A stretch of DNA of 61,416 bases from Verrucomicrobiota bacterium (GTDB lineage Bacteria; Chlamydiota; Chlamydiia; Chlamydiales; Rhabdochlamydiaceae): the NCBI GenBank assembly GCA_018239715.1, contig JAFEGW010000019.1:1-61416 (forward strand), written 5' to 3'. Shown piece after piece: positions 60,635-61,416 of the stretch. Position 1 is the stretch's first letter. Each line of letters opens with the position of its first letter. Position numbers and translations under genes: made by a program. The notes below the pieces were generated by a model, which worked only from the letters and a program-made list of their open reading frames with translations, was not told the DNA's origin and did not search any database.

Positions 60635-61416
60635 CAACTTGAGAATTTGATCTTGGTTCAGATTGAATGCTGACAGCGTGGATGAGGCATGCAAGTCGAA
60701 CGAGATGATAGGGCAACCTTTCATCTAGTGGCGGATGGGTTAGTAATACATGAACAACTTGCCTCTAACCTGGGGATAACGGCTGGAAACGGCCGCTAAT
60801 ACCGAATGAGGTGGCGAGGGGATTCCCTTGTTTATCAAAGTAGAGGACCGGGAGACCGGCTTTGCGGTTAGAGAGAGGTTCATGCGATATCAGCTAGTTG
60901 GTGTGGTAATGGCGCACCAAGGCTAAGACGTCTAGGCGGATTGAGAGATTGACCGCCAACATTGGGACTGAGATACTGCCCAGACTCCTACGGGAGGCTG
61001 CAGTCGAGGATCTTTCGCAATGGGCGCAAGCCTGACGGAGCGACGCTGTGTGAGTGATGAAGGCCTTCGGGTTGTAAAACTCTTTTGTTTGGGAACAAGA
61101 AAGATTCGTGAATAACGAGTCAATTTGAGGGTACCAGAAGAAAAAGTACCGGCTAACTACGTGCCAGCAGCTGCGGTAATACGTAGGGTACAAGCATTAA
61201 TCGGAATTATTGGGCGTAAAGGGCGCGTAGGCGGTTTGACAAGTCTGATGTGAAATCTATGGGCTCAACCCATAGCCTGCATCGGAAACTGTCGGGCTTG
61301 AGTATGGGAGAGGTGAGTGGAATTTCCGGTGTAGCGGTGAAATGCGTAGATATCGGAAGGAACACCTGTGGCGAAAGCGGCTCACTGGACCATTACTGAC
61401 GCTGAGGCGCGAAAGC
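60635..61416 (+). rRNA. rrs: 16S ribosomal RNA (5' part, runs off the window)
   Basis: Starts near 60635 by alignment to the E. coli 5' end (GAGAATTTGATCTTGGTTCAG), and includes the universal CTACGGGAGGCTGCAG, GTGCCAGCAGCTGCGGTAAT and GTAGCGGTGAAATGCGTAGA segments. The chlamydial signature GATGAGGCATGCAAGTCGAA follows the 5' domain start. About the first 780 bases are present. The mature 5' end overlaps a perfect 10-bp palindrome, AAATTCTCAA-C-TTGAGAATTT (60628-60648). Confidence 0.97.

Overview
This window comes from a member of the Chlamydiota, most likely an environmental (Parachlamydiales-type) lineage rather than Chlamydia itself. The right edge holds the first ~780 nt of a 16S rRNA gene with chlamydial sequence. 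The core genes include typical chlamydial neighbourhoods (nrdR-dksA-lspA; obg-rpmA-rplU beside a zinc/manganese ABC transporter; gpsA; LPS core genes; asd). Many of the remaining genes are lineage-specific membrane, secreted or effector-like proteins.

Layout. 1-4.3 kb: a long interrupted palindrome, a small secreted protein, a CPBP protease, pgeF, then four tandem paralogues of an unnamed small four-helix membrane family. 4.3-10 kb: a polysaccharide-export operon on the minus strand (Wza-like lipoprotein, Wzc-like protein whose kinase domain looks dead, a beta-barrel candidate, then one of the four-helix proteins) with a divergent nucleotide-sugar epimerase. 10-18 kb: an AT-rich patch with a broken small gene, a MESH1-type alarmone/NADPH hydrolase that carries a signal peptide, nnr, gpsA, a signal-peptide-bearing uracil phosphoribosyltransferase interrupted by one in-frame TGA, and two heptosyltransferases. 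18.2-25.0 kb: a ~6.8 kb integrative element in tRNA-Phe with a 42-bp att duplication, a tyrosine integrase, an excisionase-like gene, a RepA-like ATPase and an iteron-like GTTTC array. 25-33 kb: a YhcG-type nuclease, an effector-like protein paired with a methyltransferase, an alcohol dehydrogenase, an exported ankyrin protein, obg-rpmA-rplU, and two tiny basic genes. 33.6-43 kb: metal ABC transporter, tRNA-Ser, lineage-specific membrane proteins, nrdR-dksA-lspA, cinA and three RNA-modification enzymes. 43-60 kb: a Pro/Gln/Tyr-tailed membrane protein, a redoxin, asd, gmhA-lpxK-E2, an AT-rich two-gene unit with a stand-alone LanM-type dehydratase/kinase domain, an internally duplicated protein, photolyase, icd, kdsD, NhaD-type antiporter, a cupin and an FAD amine oxidase. 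The rRNA operon leader and 16S follow.

How it fits together. Several genes serve the cell envelope: kdsD, gmhA, waaF, the GT9 protein and lpxK make LPS core and lipid A, while the Wza/Wzc/epimerase set suggests a surface polysaccharide. The best candidates for undescribed biology are the stand-alone LanM-like domain with its small overlapping partner, the exported MESH1-like hydrolase close to an exported, broken UPRT, the four-helix family embedded in the polysaccharide operon, and the replication/integration sites of the tRNA-Phe island. All functions are read from sequence alone; no database search was possible.
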